From JAHDFB01 sp965658745 (GTDB lineage Bacteria > Bacteroidota > Bacteroidia > Chitinophagales > Saprospiraceae): DNA of 64,000 bases. The notes below the pieces were generated by a model. It ran no database searches. It was not told where the DNA came from and was given only the letters and a program-made list of their open reading frames with translations. The stretch spans positions 1 to 64,000 of the forward strand of contig CBFHTK010000008.1 of assembly GCA_965658745.1 (NCBI GenBank), given 5' to 3'. Shown in pieces: positions 34,330-44,775 of the stretch. Made by a program: the position numbers and the translations under genes. Every line of letters begins with the position of its first letter. Within the stretch, counting starts at the first letter, position 1.

Positions 34330-37300
34330 TTACATAGACACTTTGAGTCCGAGTCCTAGAACTCTGTTTGACGGATAAAATCCTTTGTCAATACCAGTAT
34401 CCAATATCCAACCTGTTGTCCCAATCTCAGGATCAAAACCTCTGTAATTTGTCATAGTGAAAAGGTTGTTCGCAGATACGTAGATTCTGACATCTCTAAG
34501 TTTTGCTTTCTCTGCAAATTTTTGTGGTAATGTATATCCAATTTGTAAATTTCTCAATCTCAAAAACGAACCATCCTCTACATAGAAGTCAGAAGGTCTT
34601 TGGTTGTTATTAGGATCATTAGAAACCAAGCGCGGTAATTCCGCATCTGGATTATCTGGAGTCCATCTGTCTAACCAAAACGTTTGATAGTTAGTAAAAG
34701 TGATATCAGAACGTTCATAAGTTCGGTAAATATCATGTCCGATCTGCGTGGACAATATTGCTGAAAAATCAAATCCCCTGTATTGTGCTCCGAGTGATAA
34801 CCCAAAAATGTGATCAGGCCAAGGACTACCAATATTTGTAATATCGTCTGAATTAATCACACCATCAGGTACGCCTTCAGGACCTGAAATGTCAAGGAAC
34901 TTAATATCACCTGGTGAAGCATTAGGTTGTAAAACATCTCCATCTGCATTTAAATGTGAAAATATTTCTTGTTCATCTTGAAAAATACCATCTGTTTGAT
35001 ATCCTACAAAATGGCCAACTGGAAAACCTTCTGTCATTCTACTAATAGGAGTATTTCTTACGGGCCAAGACCATCCTGTCAAGAAACCTGCATCTCCTGC
35101 AACGTTTACTACAGTATTTGTGAAAGTTGTGTAATTCAAACCTGTCTGAATTTTCAAATCACCAAGAGCAATTCGGTAGTTCAATGCTACCTCTACTCCG
35201 GTATTTTGTATTTCTCCCAAATTACTAATCGGGTTATTAGTCGCACCGATATAGCCTGGAATTACTTCATTCATTAATAAGTCTCTTGTATTCTTTCTAA
35301 AGTAATCAACTTCCCCTGTCAATTTATCATCCCACATTCTAAATTCTAGACCTACATCAATCTGAACACTTTCTTCCCATTTGATATTAGGATTTGGAGG
35401 TGTTGCCAATGATGCTCCTCTGTTTAATGATTGATTAATACCAAAAGGATAAGTAAATACATTTTCAACTGTTGAAGCAAATGATAATGGTTGAATGCGA
35501 TCGTTTCCATTGATACCCCAACTGGCCCTAAGTTTCATAAAGCTTACAGGCCCTAAATTAAAGAATGCTTCATCAGATATAACCCAACCAGCTGAAAATG
35601 AAGGAAATATACCAAATCTGTTTGCCGATCCAAAGTTTGATGATCCATCTCTTCTAATTGTACTCGTAAAAAGGTATCTATCTTTATAATTATAAAGCAT
35701 TCTACCATAGTAACTTATCAATCGATAGTCAACTCCGATACCTCCATATGCTAGATCTAACGTATCCTGTCCAGCATCAATGATCTGGAAATTATCATTA
35801 AACTGCACTTCGCCAGGAATAAACGATGTAGACCCTCCAGCTTGCTCGCTTGTCTGTTCTCTATATGATTGCCCAACTACAAAATCAAAATTATGCACAC
35901 CTTTTATACTAGTAGTGTAATTGACATAATTTTCAAGCTGGATAGCCTGATTAAAACCATATCCCTGTGCTACATCATTAGATATGTTTACAAATGCAGG
36001 ATGATAATTATAATCAGGTGTAAAACTTCTGAACTTGAACCAATTATAATCAACACCTAAATCACTTCTAAATCTTAAGCCTTCGAATGGTTTGATCTCG
36101 GCATATATATTACCCTGAACCTGATCAGCATGACCTTCACTGTCAGCTAAAAACAATCTACTTAATGGATTAACATATTCTTTTTGAACCCAAGGCGATT
36201 GTGCAAAACCATATTGACCAGTTTCACTAAAAACATCAGTTAACGGATCATATGCAAAGGCATCTGCGATCACTGTTCCAAAAGCATTGTTTTCTCCAAT
36301 TTGCTGATTTTCTACCCGGTTAACATAGATGTTTTCCCCTATTGTAACATAGTCATTTATGTCTTTCTGACCATTCAGTCTTATCGCATATCGTTTATAG
36401 TTAGATTTATCACCTCCTATAACCCCATTTTGATCCCAATATTCCATGGATACATAAATGTCTCGTGTTGATGCAGAAAGCCTATGGGAAGTCAATGAAG
36501 CATCCTCAAATATTGCATCCATCCAATTTGTATTGGCTGTTCCGCTTGCATCCGTAGGGAATCCCAAAGTATTCAAAGATTCTAGTTGTCCACCATTTGC
36601 AAACTTCTCTCTAGTTAAAGCAATATAATCATCTGCTCCTAGCATATCAGGCTGTCTCCAAGGCGTTGAGTTCGAAGTAAAGACTTCATAATTTAATCGA
36701 CCTCCATCTTCTGACCCTTTTTTAGTAGTTATAATAACTACGCCGTTAGCTCCTCTAGCACCATAAATCGCAGCTGAAGCTGCATCTTTCAACACATCTA
36801 CAGACTCAACATCCGCTGGATTGATGTTATCAATACTGTTTACCTGCAATCCATCAACCACGAAAAGCGGTGTATTATCACCATTTGTACTAACTCCTCT
36901 AATTAAGATGGATTTTCCTGATCCTGGTTGGCCAGAAGACTCACTAACAATCAACCCAGCAACCTGCCCTTCTAAAGCAGATTGAACATTTTGTACCTGA
37001 ATACCATTGAGGTTATCTGCTGTGAGCTTAGATATAGATCCAGTAGAAAGTTTTTTCTTCTGAATACCATATCCAATAACAACAACCTCATCAAGAAACT
37101 GATTGTTTGGACTCAGAACAACGTCTATTTGTGTTCTTTCTCCTACCACTTCAACAATAGACTTGTAGCCTGTATATGATATTTGTAATGTATCACTTGG
37201 AGTGGCTTTCAACTCAAAAGCGCCATTAAAGTCTGTAATGGTACCAGTAGAAGTCCCTTTTATTAGTACGGAAGCTCCAATCAAGACATCATCGATATCT

Positions 37301-37395
37301 GAACCTGTAACCACCCCTTTGACCGTTTGACTTTGGGCACTTAAGCACAGACCAAAAGTCATTAGAAGCAATGAGTAAAAAAATTTCATACGCAA
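34330..37395 (-). CDS. SusC/RagA TonB-dependent outer-membrane transporter
   Basis: Imports oligosaccharides through the outer membrane with TonB energy. The 1021-residue protein has a signal peptide (ends LSAQS), a carboxypeptidase-regulatory-like domain (about 22-105), the TonB box/start region DEVVVIGYGIQKKKLSTGSI, the plug domain (about 115-225, with LIRGVSTNGDNTPLFVVDG and AAIYGARGANGVVIITTKKG) and a 22-strand barrel ending GLGLKVSM. First gene of the locus. No sigma/anti-sigma or hybrid two-component regulator is next to it, so control is from elsewhere. Confidence 0.97.
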   Translation of the reverse strand: MRMKFFYSLLLMTFGLCLSAQSQTVKGVVTGSDIDDVLIGASVLIKGTSTGTITDFNGAFELKATPSDTLQISYTGYKSIVEVVGERTQIDVVLSPNNQFLDEVVVIGYGIQKKKLSTGSISKLTADNLNGIQVQNVQSALEGQVAGLIVSESSGQPGSGKSILIRGVSTNGDNTPLFVVDGLQVNSIDNINPADVESVDVLKDAASAAIYGARGANGVVIITTKKGSEDGGRLNYEVFTSNSTPWRQPDMLGADDYIALTREKFANGGQLESLNTLGFPTDASGTANTNWMDAIFEDASLTSHRLSASTRDIYVSMEYWDQNGVIGGDKSNYKRYAIRLNGQKDINDYVTIGENIYVNRVENQQIGENNAFGTVIADAFAYDPLTDVFSETGQYGFAQSPWVQKEYVNPLSRLFLADSEGHADQVQGNIYAEIKPFEGLRFRSDLGVDYNWFKFRSFTPDYNYHPAFVNISNDVAQGYGFNQAIQLENYVNYTTSIKGVHNFDFVVGQSYREQTSEQAGGSTSFIPGEVQFNDNFQIIDAGQDTLDLAYGGIGVDYRLISYYGRMLYNYKDRYLFTSTIRRDGSSNFGSANRFGIFPSFSAGWVISDEAFFNLGPVSFMKLRASWGINGNDRIQPLSFASTVENVFTYPFGINQSLNRGASLATPPNPNIKWEESVQIDVGLEFRMWDDKLTGEVDYFRKNTRDLLMNEVIPGYIGATNNPISNLGEIQNTGVEVALNYRIALGDLKIQTGLNYTTFTNTVVNVAGDAGFLTGWSWPVRNTPISRMTEGFPVGHFVGYQTDGIFQDEQEIFSHLNADGDVLQPNASPGDIKFLDISGPEGVPDGVINSDDITNIGSPWPDHIFGLSLGAQYRGFDFSAILSTQIGHDIYRTYERSDITFTNYQTFWLDRWTPDNPDAELPRLVSNDPNNNQRPSDFYVEDGSFLRLRNLQIGYTLPQKFAEKAKLRDVRIYVSANNLFTMTNYRGFDPEIGTTGWILDTGIDKGFYPSNRVLGLGLKVSM

Positions 37396-38339
37396 TAAAT
37401 TTTTTAATAAAAAAAGTTCTAAATCAATAAATTCACTTTAATCCATATAGAAAGAATATTATTTTGATTAACATAACGAGACTTTTACTTACGATAACAA
37501 TAAATCCCATTGGCTAAACAAAATATAAAAAACACTAATTATTCTCACTTTAGATAATCGTACCTATTCTCGTAACTTGCTATAAATGAAATAATTTTTT
37601 GTTTTCTCAGTAACTTTTATCAAACTTTCGAATGAACAAACGACGAAGATAGGAAAGTAGAAACGAACAACAAAATCTTTTTTTGTCATTTAAAAGTCAG
37701 CATGTATTGTCAGGCCAATCAAATGCACTCAAATATTTAATAATAGCAGGAATGAACCGAATATACAAGAGGGATAATTAACTAAGACATATTTTTAGCA
37801 CAGTTAAACTCTTAGTAAGGCGTCATCCCTAAATTATTTTTTAGCCTAGCCTTTCAATCTCATAAATGATAACACTAAGAATTTAAAAGCAAAATATATT
37901 AAAGGGGCTCATTGTTTGACTTATTAAGCTTGTAACTAGATAGCTCTAGGCTATTTGAAGACAATGGATACGATGTCAATACACATATTTTTTATAGCAA
38001 TTCAGATAGTTTTCGGCATATTATCCAGAATTACTGCAAGTTTAAATGAATGGTTTTGAAAAAACGTCTGGAGCCGATTGGATTATTTATAAAGCTTGCG
38101 AAGAAGTGGGTGAGTCAGTAGAAGAATACTATCAATATAGGCAAACAATTTATAATAGTAAACTTATATGCTCAGGACATCGCAAACAATGTTGTGATAA
38201 TATGCATTGTCGATTTCGAAACAAGATCACATAAAACTGTGTTTTTCATAGACTAATGCTAGGGTCTTAAACGCTTGAATTTCTAATTTAGTAATACCCT
38301 TTTACAAATAAAAAAACCAGCCGTCTCAATCACAATTCT
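37396..38339. other. Long intergenic region between susC and the SBBP gene
   Basis: About 940 bases between divergent genes. AT-rich near both ends, where promoters should lie. At about 37940-38245 a plus-strand frame is open except for a few stops (see the candidate decayed gene there). No RNA gene or mobile element seen. Confidence 0.5.
37940..38245 (+). pseudogene. Candidate decayed reading frame, family not recognised
   Basis: One frame reads LDSSRLFEDNGYDVNTHIFY, SNSDSFRHIIQNYCKFK, stop, MVLKKRLEPIGLFIKLAKKW, VSQ, stop, then NIGKQFIIVNLYAQDIANNVVI, with protein-like composition on both sides of two stops. I cannot name a family. It may be chance in AT-rich DNA. Confidence 0.25.
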
Positions 38340-40799
38340 ATGAAAGCAGTCATTCAAATTACCGTTCTCGTATTTTGCTTTATTCTATCCTTTTGCAGTC
38401 CTTCTACTGGTCAAGTTCAAAGTATTTTTGGTTACAGTAAAATATCGGCACTAGACAACAGTAACAATTTGATTGCAAATCCACAAATCGAATGGAGTAC
38501 CTATTACGGTGGTACAGGAACAGAAGGTCAAAACTCAATAGTCACCGATGCACTTGGAAATGTGTATACATGCGGAACTACTTATGGGAGTGATGGTCTA
38601 GCAATTAATGGGTTTCAAAATAACAATGCAGCACTCAATGGAGGAATCGCCGCTGCTTATTTAGTAAAGTTTAATTCAGAAGGTGATAGAATCTGGGGCA
38701 CCTACTATAGCACTGGTGGGTTTACTGGAGGTATTTCAGTAGCGGTGGATTCCGATCAGAATGTCTACATGACAGGCCTTACCTTAGATAACGGACTTGC
38801 TTTCAATGGGTTTCAAAACGGAAACAATGGTGAGTCAGATGCATTTTTGGTTAAGTTTAGTCCTTCGGGTGAACGCTTGTGGGCTACTTACCTAGGAGGC
38901 AGTGCCGACGAAGTAGCACGATCTATTACAATCGATGATCAAGACAATGTCATAATCACAGGAAGAACTTTTTCGACTAATTTTCCAGTATTAAATGCCT
39001 GCCAAGAAAACGCCGATCAGCAAATAGGCTTATCTGGAGATGCTTTTCTCTCAAAATTTAGTTCGTCGGGTGACTTACTATGGTCTACATATTATGGCGA
39101 TTCAGGCGGTGAATTTGCGTTCGGCGTTAGCTGCGACGATGCCAACAATATCATTATGACTGGAAGTAGCTCCTCTGAAACAGGGATCTTCCTAGATGGT
39201 CATCAATCAGAATATGGTGGACAGACCGATGCTTTCGTAGCAAAATACAATGCAGCGGGGATCCTGCAATGGAGTAGCTACTACGGTGGTTCGAATGAAG
39301 ACGTGGGCTATGCTTGTGCGACAGATAAGCTCGGAAATGTATTTATTAGTGGTGAAACTGGATCACTAGAAAATATTGAATCAAATGGCTTTCAGAGTAC
39401 ATTTGCTGAAGCATTTCTCGTAAAATTCAATGCGAATGGTCAGCGTATTTGGGGAACATACTATGGGGTCGGTGGCGGAGGACCAGGATCCGGAGCCAAT
39501 ATAGGTTATGCCTGCGCGACAGACTTTGAAAACAATATCTATTTGAGCGGGGGAACAAATAGTAATGCTGGGATAGCCTCAGGAGGCTTCCAAAATAGCT
39601 ATAGTGGTGGTTCAGATGGATATATTGTCTGTTTTGATCAGGCTGGAGAAAGACTTTGGGGCAGTTATCTGGGAGGATCTAATAATGATTATGTGCTTGG
39701 AATATGCTTGGATATGGCTAGTACGGTCTATGTAGCTGGAACAACCCAATCTCCTGAAGGTATATTCTTCAACGGATTTCAAGATACGCAAGAAAACGAA
39801 ACGGGATTTATTAGCAAGATTATTACTTGTCCCGAAGCTCAACTTATCGATTTACCTGATGCAATTTGCGCTAGTTCAACCCTAGTATTAAACCCTTTCC
39901 CAGCTGGAGGTGCGGTGGAGTTAATTGGCGAAGGTGAAATCAGTCAGTTTAGTTACACTGCGCCTGATGTGACTGACACAATCATAGTTACTCTTCAGTA
40001 CACCACTTCAGAAAATGCTCTATGCCCGAGCTCAATCAAGCAATATGATCTAGTAGTTCTACCCAATATTGAAGCATCAGCAAATCTTTCGACAAGTATG
40101 TCTGAAATCTGCGAAAATGACAGCGTTTCCATAATAGCCAATGTTGAAAACACAGGAATTGATCCATCATTTAATTGGTTTCTTAATGGAGAGTTATCTC
40201 AAAATGGTGGACTTACATACAATACTACTGCACTTGAAAACGGCGATATCGTAGAGCTTTCAGTACTAAGTAACAATATCTGTTCTACTCCAAATCCTGT
40301 TCAAAGTAATTCAATTGTTTTCACGGTGAACCCGATTCCTGATCTAAACTTAGTTTTTACAGATCTGCAAGGAGGAACATTAGTCACGGATGTTGGATTT
40401 GTAAATTACCAATGGTTTTTGGACGGAAATCCTATTGCCGATGCCAATGCATCGTCCTATATCCCCTTGGAAAACGGTGAATATACCGTTTTGGTGACCA
40501 ATGAATTTGGTTGTGAAAACTCAGCAAGCATCTCTCTAATTACTGTTTCTTTAACAGAAGAAATTGAAGATAATATACGGATTTTTCCAAATCCATCCAA
40601 TGGACGCTTTACAGTAGATTTTGGTGCAAAAGCACCCCTGATTTATACCATTACTAATTCTATCGGAGAGATCGTCTACACAAAATCTCAACCTCAAGTA
40701 ATTGAACAAATAGATATAGCAAACCTGTCTTCAGGAATGTACATTGTGACTATCTATCATAATGACAAAATCAGCGTCGAAAAACTAATGATTCGATAA
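38340..40799 (+). CDS. SBBP-repeat surface protein with T9SS sorting domain
   Basis: Secreted protein of 819 residues. Signal peptide ending STGQ, then about eight beta-propeller-type SBBP repeats (WSTYYGG or close forms about every 55 residues, each with a GNVYTCGTT- or NVYMTGLT-like strand) to about 500, two Ig-like domains, and a C-terminal domain of about 75 residues (IRIFPNPSNGRFTVDF ... GMYIVTIYHNDKISVEKLMI) that is the type A T9SS sorting signal. It would be exported by the Gld/Por machinery coded in this window and attached to or released from the surface. Likely binding or adhesion; no catalytic motif. Confidence 0.88.
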   Translation: MKAVIQITVLVFCFILSFCSPSTGQVQSIFGYSKISALDNSNNLIANPQIEWSTYYGGTGTEGQNSIVTDALGNVYTCGTTYGSDGLAINGFQNNNAALNGGIAAAYLVKFNSEGDRIWGTYYSTGGFTGGISVAVDSDQNVYMTGLTLDNGLAFNGFQNGNNGESDAFLVKFSPSGERLWATYLGGSADEVARSITIDDQDNVIITGRTFSTNFPVLNACQENADQQIGLSGDAFLSKFSSSGDLLWSTYYGDSGGEFAFGVSCDDANNIIMTGSSSSETGIFLDGHQSEYGGQTDAFVAKYNAAGILQWSSYYGGSNEDVGYACATDKLGNVFISGETGSLENIESNGFQSTFAEAFLVKFNANGQRIWGTYYGVGGGGPGSGANIGYACATDFENNIYLSGGTNSNAGIASGGFQNSYSGGSDGYIVCFDQAGERLWGSYLGGSNNDYVLGICLDMASTVYVAGTTQSPEGIFFNGFQDTQENETGFISKIITCPEAQLIDLPDAICASSTLVLNPFPAGGAVELIGEGEISQFSYTAPDVTDTIIVTLQYTTSENALCPSSIKQYDLVVLPNIEASANLSTSMSEICENDSVSIIANVENTGIDPSFNWFLNGELSQNGGLTYNTTALENGDIVELSVLSNNICSTPNPVQSNSIVFTVNPIPDLNLVFTDLQGGTLVTDVGFVNYQWFLDGNPIADANASSYIPLENGEYTVLVTNEFGCENSASISLITVSLTEEIEDNIRIFPNPSNGRFTVDFGAKAPLIYTITNSIGEIVYTKSQPQVIEQIDIANLSSGMYIVTIYHNDKISVEKLMIR

Positions 40800-41096
40800 T
40801 AGATGAACTGCGAAAACATTTATCTATTTGTGACTGAGTGTCAAAAGACATTTATCAATCTAGTGCCGCCTACCTCGACTTACAAGTGCCTATTTTGCAG
40901 AAATTGACGTGAAAAATAGCTTCTCGCACTACTCACCATCAAAAGTTTGTCTTCAATCAAAGCAATGCTAGTGATTTTAATAATAAATTTGCGAAAAATC
41001 AGTTATATCTAGGTTCAAGTATTTGGGCAGCATAATCCTTACGATAAACTATTTAATCTCAATCGTTGGCGCAGGGCCAAAGTGGATAAAAATTAT
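40800..41096. other. Intergenic region, nothing recognised
   Basis: About 300 bases between two plus-strand genes. No hairpin with T-run and no clean promoter match found. Confidence 0.45.
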
Positions 41097-43937
41097 ATGA
41101 ATCGACAACTTATAAAACTTTGGGCATCGAGAATTCTATCAGTCGTGGTAGTCTTTCTTTTGGTTTCATGTGTGTCCCAAAAGAAAAAAGGTGAAATATC
41201 GAAGCTAGGTAAATTCTACCATAATACGACAGCTCACTATAATGGCTACTTCAATGCCAATGAACTAGTTGTTGCATCGATCGAAAGTTTACGAGAGCAA
41301 CATCAAGATAACTACAATGAGATCTTACCAATATATGTAGAAACTGAAACCAACAAACCGGAAACAATCGCAGAAGACATGAACAAAGCGATTGAAAAAG
41401 TTTCAATTGTAGCAACGGTTCACGAACCTTCTCAATGGGTGGATGACTGTTATATCATGTTGGGCCAAGCTCAATATTATTTGCAAGATTATGAAACGGC
41501 TGAAGAAACCTTTGAATACTTTATCGAGGAGTTTGATCCGAGTAATACAAGAAGAAAAAGTCGCAGTGTAAACAAGAAGAAAAAGTCGAGCAAAAAGAAA
41601 TCGACTAGCAAAAAGAAGAAACGGAAAAAGAAAAAAAAGAAGCCTAGAAGAAAGAAAAAGAAGAAGAAAAAGAAAAAAAAGAAAGAAACCAAGGCTGAGA
41701 GAGAAGCTAGACTTGAGAGAGAAAAGTTTGCTAAAGAGCAAGCTGAAGCAGAATCCAAGCGACTTGAAAATACAACGGAAATTGATCGAGGCAAGTCAGG
41801 ACTGTTCAAACATCAATCTGCATTTCCGGAAGGTCTGTTGTGGCTTTCCCGAACTTATGCAGAGCGTGACAAATTTAATCTAGTAGAATACTATCTGAAT
41901 AAAATTGGTGAACAAGCAGAAGTTAAAGCAGAAGTACTAAAGGAAGTACCTGTAGTACGTGCTTATAGTGCACTTAAGCAAGAGGAATACACAGATGCTG
42001 TAAACTTTCTTGAAGATGCCATTCTCCTCGAGAAAAACAAAAAACGTCGAGCTCGTTTAATCTTCATCCAATCTCAGATTTATGAAAAGCTAGGAAATAA
42101 ACAACGTGCATTTCAGGGATTCAACAAGGTAATTGATATGAAGCCCGATTTCATTATGGAATTTAACGCAGCTTTAAAAATGCTTAAAAGCTCCATGGGA
42201 TCAGGTGAAGAATCAATCGCTAGTGTCAAGGCTAAGCTTGAAAAAATGCTTAAAGAAGAAAAATTTGATCAATTCCAAGATCAGATTTATTACACATTAG
42301 GCGAAATCTACTACGAGCAAAAAAATGAGGAAGAAGCTATTCCCAATTTTAGAAAATCGATAAAGTATAATAGCGGAAACGATGTACAACTTGTAGAATC
42401 ATACTACATTCTTGCCAACATATTCTATGATCGTGAAGATTACGTCATGTCTAAAAACTATTACGATAGTACTTCAACCGTGATACCAAAAGCGGATTCG
42501 CGATTTTTTGAGGTAGAAGCATTCAGTAAGAATCTGACTGCTATCGCTGAGAATATTCTCACGATTGAATTGCAAGATAGTTTAATCCGTATATCTAAGA
42601 TGACGCCTGAAGAACAGGCAGAGCTTGCGAACAAGCTAAAAAAAGAGCAACTACTTGCTGAAGCTAAAGCAAAAGAAGATGATGACGATCTACCTACTAG
42701 CAATATCAGAAGTATACCTGCCAATAGATTGGGAACAAGACTTACGACTTTCTTCGCATATGATGATGTTAAGAAAGAACAAGGTAAATTTGATTTCGCC
42801 AAAGTTTGGGGAAGTCGACTTCTTGAAGATGATTGGCGAAGATCCAATAAATCAAGCGGTGATATTGCAATTGACGATTTCGACGCTGGTGATGATCTCA
42901 GTCTTACGGAAGACGAAATTCAGGAAATACTAAAGAATGTACCGATGACAGAAAATGCTTTGGCTCAATCCAAATCTAAAATCCGAGGTGCATTATTTGA
43001 ATTGGGGGTATTATTCCGTGAACGAATTCAGAATTACCCGAAATCTATCGAAGCTCACAAGTCCCTTCAAGAACGATTTCCAGGTTCCGAAAAAGAACCA
43101 GATGCTTTGTACTATTTGTATTTATCACATAATGACATAGACGATCAACCAGGAGCCCAATATTATCTTAATCAACTAAAGACAAAGTATCCAGAGGAGA
43201 AATATACTTTGGCCCTGACTGACCCTACCTATGTCGACAACTTCCTGAAAGAAACAAAGATTCAAGAGAATTCTTATAATGAGGCATATGCCCTTTTTGA
43301 GCAAGGTAAATTCCAAGAAGTTTTACTTCGAGAAGCAGAAGCAAAAGAGAAGTATCCAGAGAATCTATTTGCCAGCAAGTATGCCCTGCTTGGTGCTATG
43401 GCCACGGGATCACTTGAAGGTTCCGATGCCTACATGTCAGCGCTGAAGAAGATGATTGCAACGTATCCAAATACACCAGAGCAAACTAGAGCAAAAGAAA
43501 TATTGAGGTTCCTAAAAGGTGATCAAGAAGCCTTCATCGCAATTGACGAAAATGAAGCCTTAGCAGATTTTGCACTTGCTGATGATAAACTGCACTACGT
43601 CATAGTCGTCATTAACAGCAAGAACGGAAATGATCTAAATTCAGCTAAAATTAGCATTAGTAATTATAATAGGAAGTACCATAGCGTGGAGCGTATTAAA
43701 GTTTCAAGCAGCACCTTGAATAAAGAGAACAATGTTCAGACTGTTTTACTTCGTAAATTTAAGGACAAGGCCGATGCTATGAAGTACTATAAAGAGATAA
43801 CTCGACAAAAGAAGGAGTTTATGGAGCCGAAGGTAAACTACGAGGTATTTCCAATTACGCAGCAGAATTTCCGAGAGATCATGAAAAAGAAAAGCATCAA
43901 AGAGTATGAAGTTTTCTTCAATGAGAACTATCTCTAA
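41097..43937 (+). CDS. PorW/SprE-like T9SS lipoprotein with TPR repeats and polylysine tract
   Basis: PorW/SprE is a TPR-rich lipoprotein needed for type IX secretion; it links the outer-membrane translocon to the rest. Signal with lipobox LLVSC, directly followed by the family motif YHNTTAHYNGYFNANE. TPR-like helical pairs cover most of about 115-150 and 230-800, and a SPOR-like small domain (about 845-945) ends the protein. Between the first TPRs lies a tract of about 44 residues, nearly all Lys/Arg with a few Ser (41553-41684), followed by a charged coiled coil. The GTG at 41082 adds five residues; ATG 41097 is preferred. The gene stands alone. Confidence 0.83.
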   Translation: MNRQLIKLWASRILSVVVVFLLVSCVSQKKKGEISKLGKFYHNTTAHYNGYFNANELVVASIESLREQHQDNYNEILPIYVETETNKPETIAEDMNKAIEKVSIVATVHEPSQWVDDCYIMLGQAQYYLQDYETAEETFEYFIEEFDPSNTRRKSRSVNKKKKSSKKKSTSKKKKRKKKKKKPRRKKKKKKKKKKKETKAEREARLEREKFAKEQAEAESKRLENTTEIDRGKSGLFKHQSAFPEGLLWLSRTYAERDKFNLVEYYLNKIGEQAEVKAEVLKEVPVVRAYSALKQEEYTDAVNFLEDAILLEKNKKRRARLIFIQSQIYEKLGNKQRAFQGFNKVIDMKPDFIMEFNAALKMLKSSMGSGEESIASVKAKLEKMLKEEKFDQFQDQIYYTLGEIYYEQKNEEEAIPNFRKSIKYNSGNDVQLVESYYILANIFYDREDYVMSKNYYDSTSTVIPKADSRFFEVEAFSKNLTAIAENILTIELQDSLIRISKMTPEEQAELANKLKKEQLLAEAKAKEDDDDLPTSNIRSIPANRLGTRLTTFFAYDDVKKEQGKFDFAKVWGSRLLEDDWRRSNKSSGDIAIDDFDAGDDLSLTEDEIQEILKNVPMTENALAQSKSKIRGALFELGVLFRERIQNYPKSIEAHKSLQERFPGSEKEPDALYYLYLSHNDIDDQPGAQYYLNQLKTKYPEEKYTLALTDPTYVDNFLKETKIQENSYNEAYALFEQGKFQEVLLREAEAKEKYPENLFASKYALLGAMATGSLEGSDAYMSALKKMIATYPNTPEQTRAKEILRFLKGDQEAFIAIDENEALADFALADDKLHYVIVVINSKNGNDLNSAKISISNYNRKYHSVERIKVSSSTLNKENNVQTVLLRKFKDKADAMKYYKEITRQKKEFMEPKVNYEVFPITQQNFREIMKKKSIKEYEVFFNENYL
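41553..41684 (+). repeat. Purine-rich low-complexity tract coding for polylysine
   Basis: Mostly AAA/AAG codons with a few AGA and AGC; almost all A and G on the plus strand. Prone to slippage and to ribosome pausing. Confidence 0.9.
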
Positions 43938-43970
43938 GCTCATATATACTAACTAAACTATCGCAAGGCT

Positions 43971-44285
43971 ATGATTTTAACTACAACAGAAACTATTCCA
44001 GGAAAAGAAATTACGGAGATTGTAGGTATAGCGAGAGGTAGCACTGTCAGAGCAAGAAATGTTGGTCGTGATATGATTTCAGGACTAAAGAATCTTATTG
44101 GTGGTGAAATATCAGCCTATACAGAATTACAAGCTTTTGCAAGAGAGCAAGCCATGCAGCGAATGATTGACGATGCTGAAGACTTGGGTGCTGATGCAGT
44201 TGTTAATGTGCGTCTTGCCTCATCAACTGTTATGGCTGGGGCATCAGAAATTTTGGCTTACGGCACCGCTGTTAGACTTCAGTAG
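43971..44285 (+). CDS. YbjQ family (UPF0145) protein
   Basis: A 104-residue cytosolic protein that forms homo-oligomers; function not established in the family. Signature: TTTETIPGKEITEIVGIARG at the start, then a helix with AREQAMQRMIDDAEDLGADAVV and the strand NVRLASSTVMAGASEILAYGTAV. Complete. It overlaps the biotin carrier gene tail to tail by 14 bases. Confidence 0.9.
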   Translation: MILTTTETIPGKEITEIVGIARGSTVRARNVGRDMISGLKNLIGGEISAYTELQAFAREQAMQRMIDDAEDLGADAVVNVRLASSTVMAGASEILAYGTAVRLQ

Positions 44286-44775
44286 TAATAGAAATTAGAA
44301 GATCCCCTTTATTTACGGAATCAGATTTACTGCAGTGGATTTTGGCAACAACTCCATCAGCAGTTGCTTGTATCAAATTTTCCATTTTCATAGCTTCAAG
44401 TACAAGAAGTGGATCTCCTTTGGCAACAGTTTGACCTTCTTCAACGATACAATTTAGAACTAGTCCTGGCATCGGTGAATGAATTTCTCCACCAGCTTCT
44501 TCTGAAATATCGCTGAGTCCCATCTCATCAACTAGTTGATCAAGGTTGTCGCGCAGAGTCAATTCTATTACTTGATTATTCAATTCGACCTTAAATTGCT
44601 TACATCTATCATCAATCGAAAGAATTTTGGCATCATATACTTTTCCATTGAAAAGAAATTTGATAGTTTCCTGATCTCTTTGCAGAACTCTAAAGTCTTT
44701 TAGATCACCTTCGGTAAAGTGAATTTCATTATCATAATAGCTGGAGATCTTATAATCGATTTTAGATGGAATCAT
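44272..44775 (-). CDS. Biotin carboxyl carrier-type protein
   Basis: Carries biotin for a carboxylase (acetyl- or propionyl-CoA type). The C-terminal biotinyl domain (about 95-167) has the target lysine Lys130 in LEAMKMEN and the PMPGLV strand. The N-terminal 90 residues form a beta-rich domain like that in the stand-alone subunits or alpha-subunit tails of acyl-CoA carboxylases. No carboxylase subunit gene is adjacent. It overlaps the upstream gene by four bases (ATGA). A BioY gene for biotin uptake lies about 18 kb away. Confidence 0.87.
   Translation of the reverse strand: MIPSKIDYKISSYYDNEIHFTEGDLKDFRVLQRDQETIKFLFNGKVYDAKILSIDDRCKQFKVELNNQVIELTLRDNLDQLVDEMGLSDISEEAGGEIHSPMPGLVLNCIVEEGQTVAKGDPLLVLEAMKMENLIQATADGVVAKIHCSKSDSVNKGDLLISITTEV

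Noticed and set aside
38046..38234. 62-codon plus-strand open frame
   Set aside because: A different frame from the protein-like one in the same place, Cys-rich tail of poor composition, no start signals.
41403..41809. Minus-strand open frames rich in Phe and Leu opposite the polylysine tract
   Set aside because: Simple mirror of the AAA/AAG codons; antisense to PorW.
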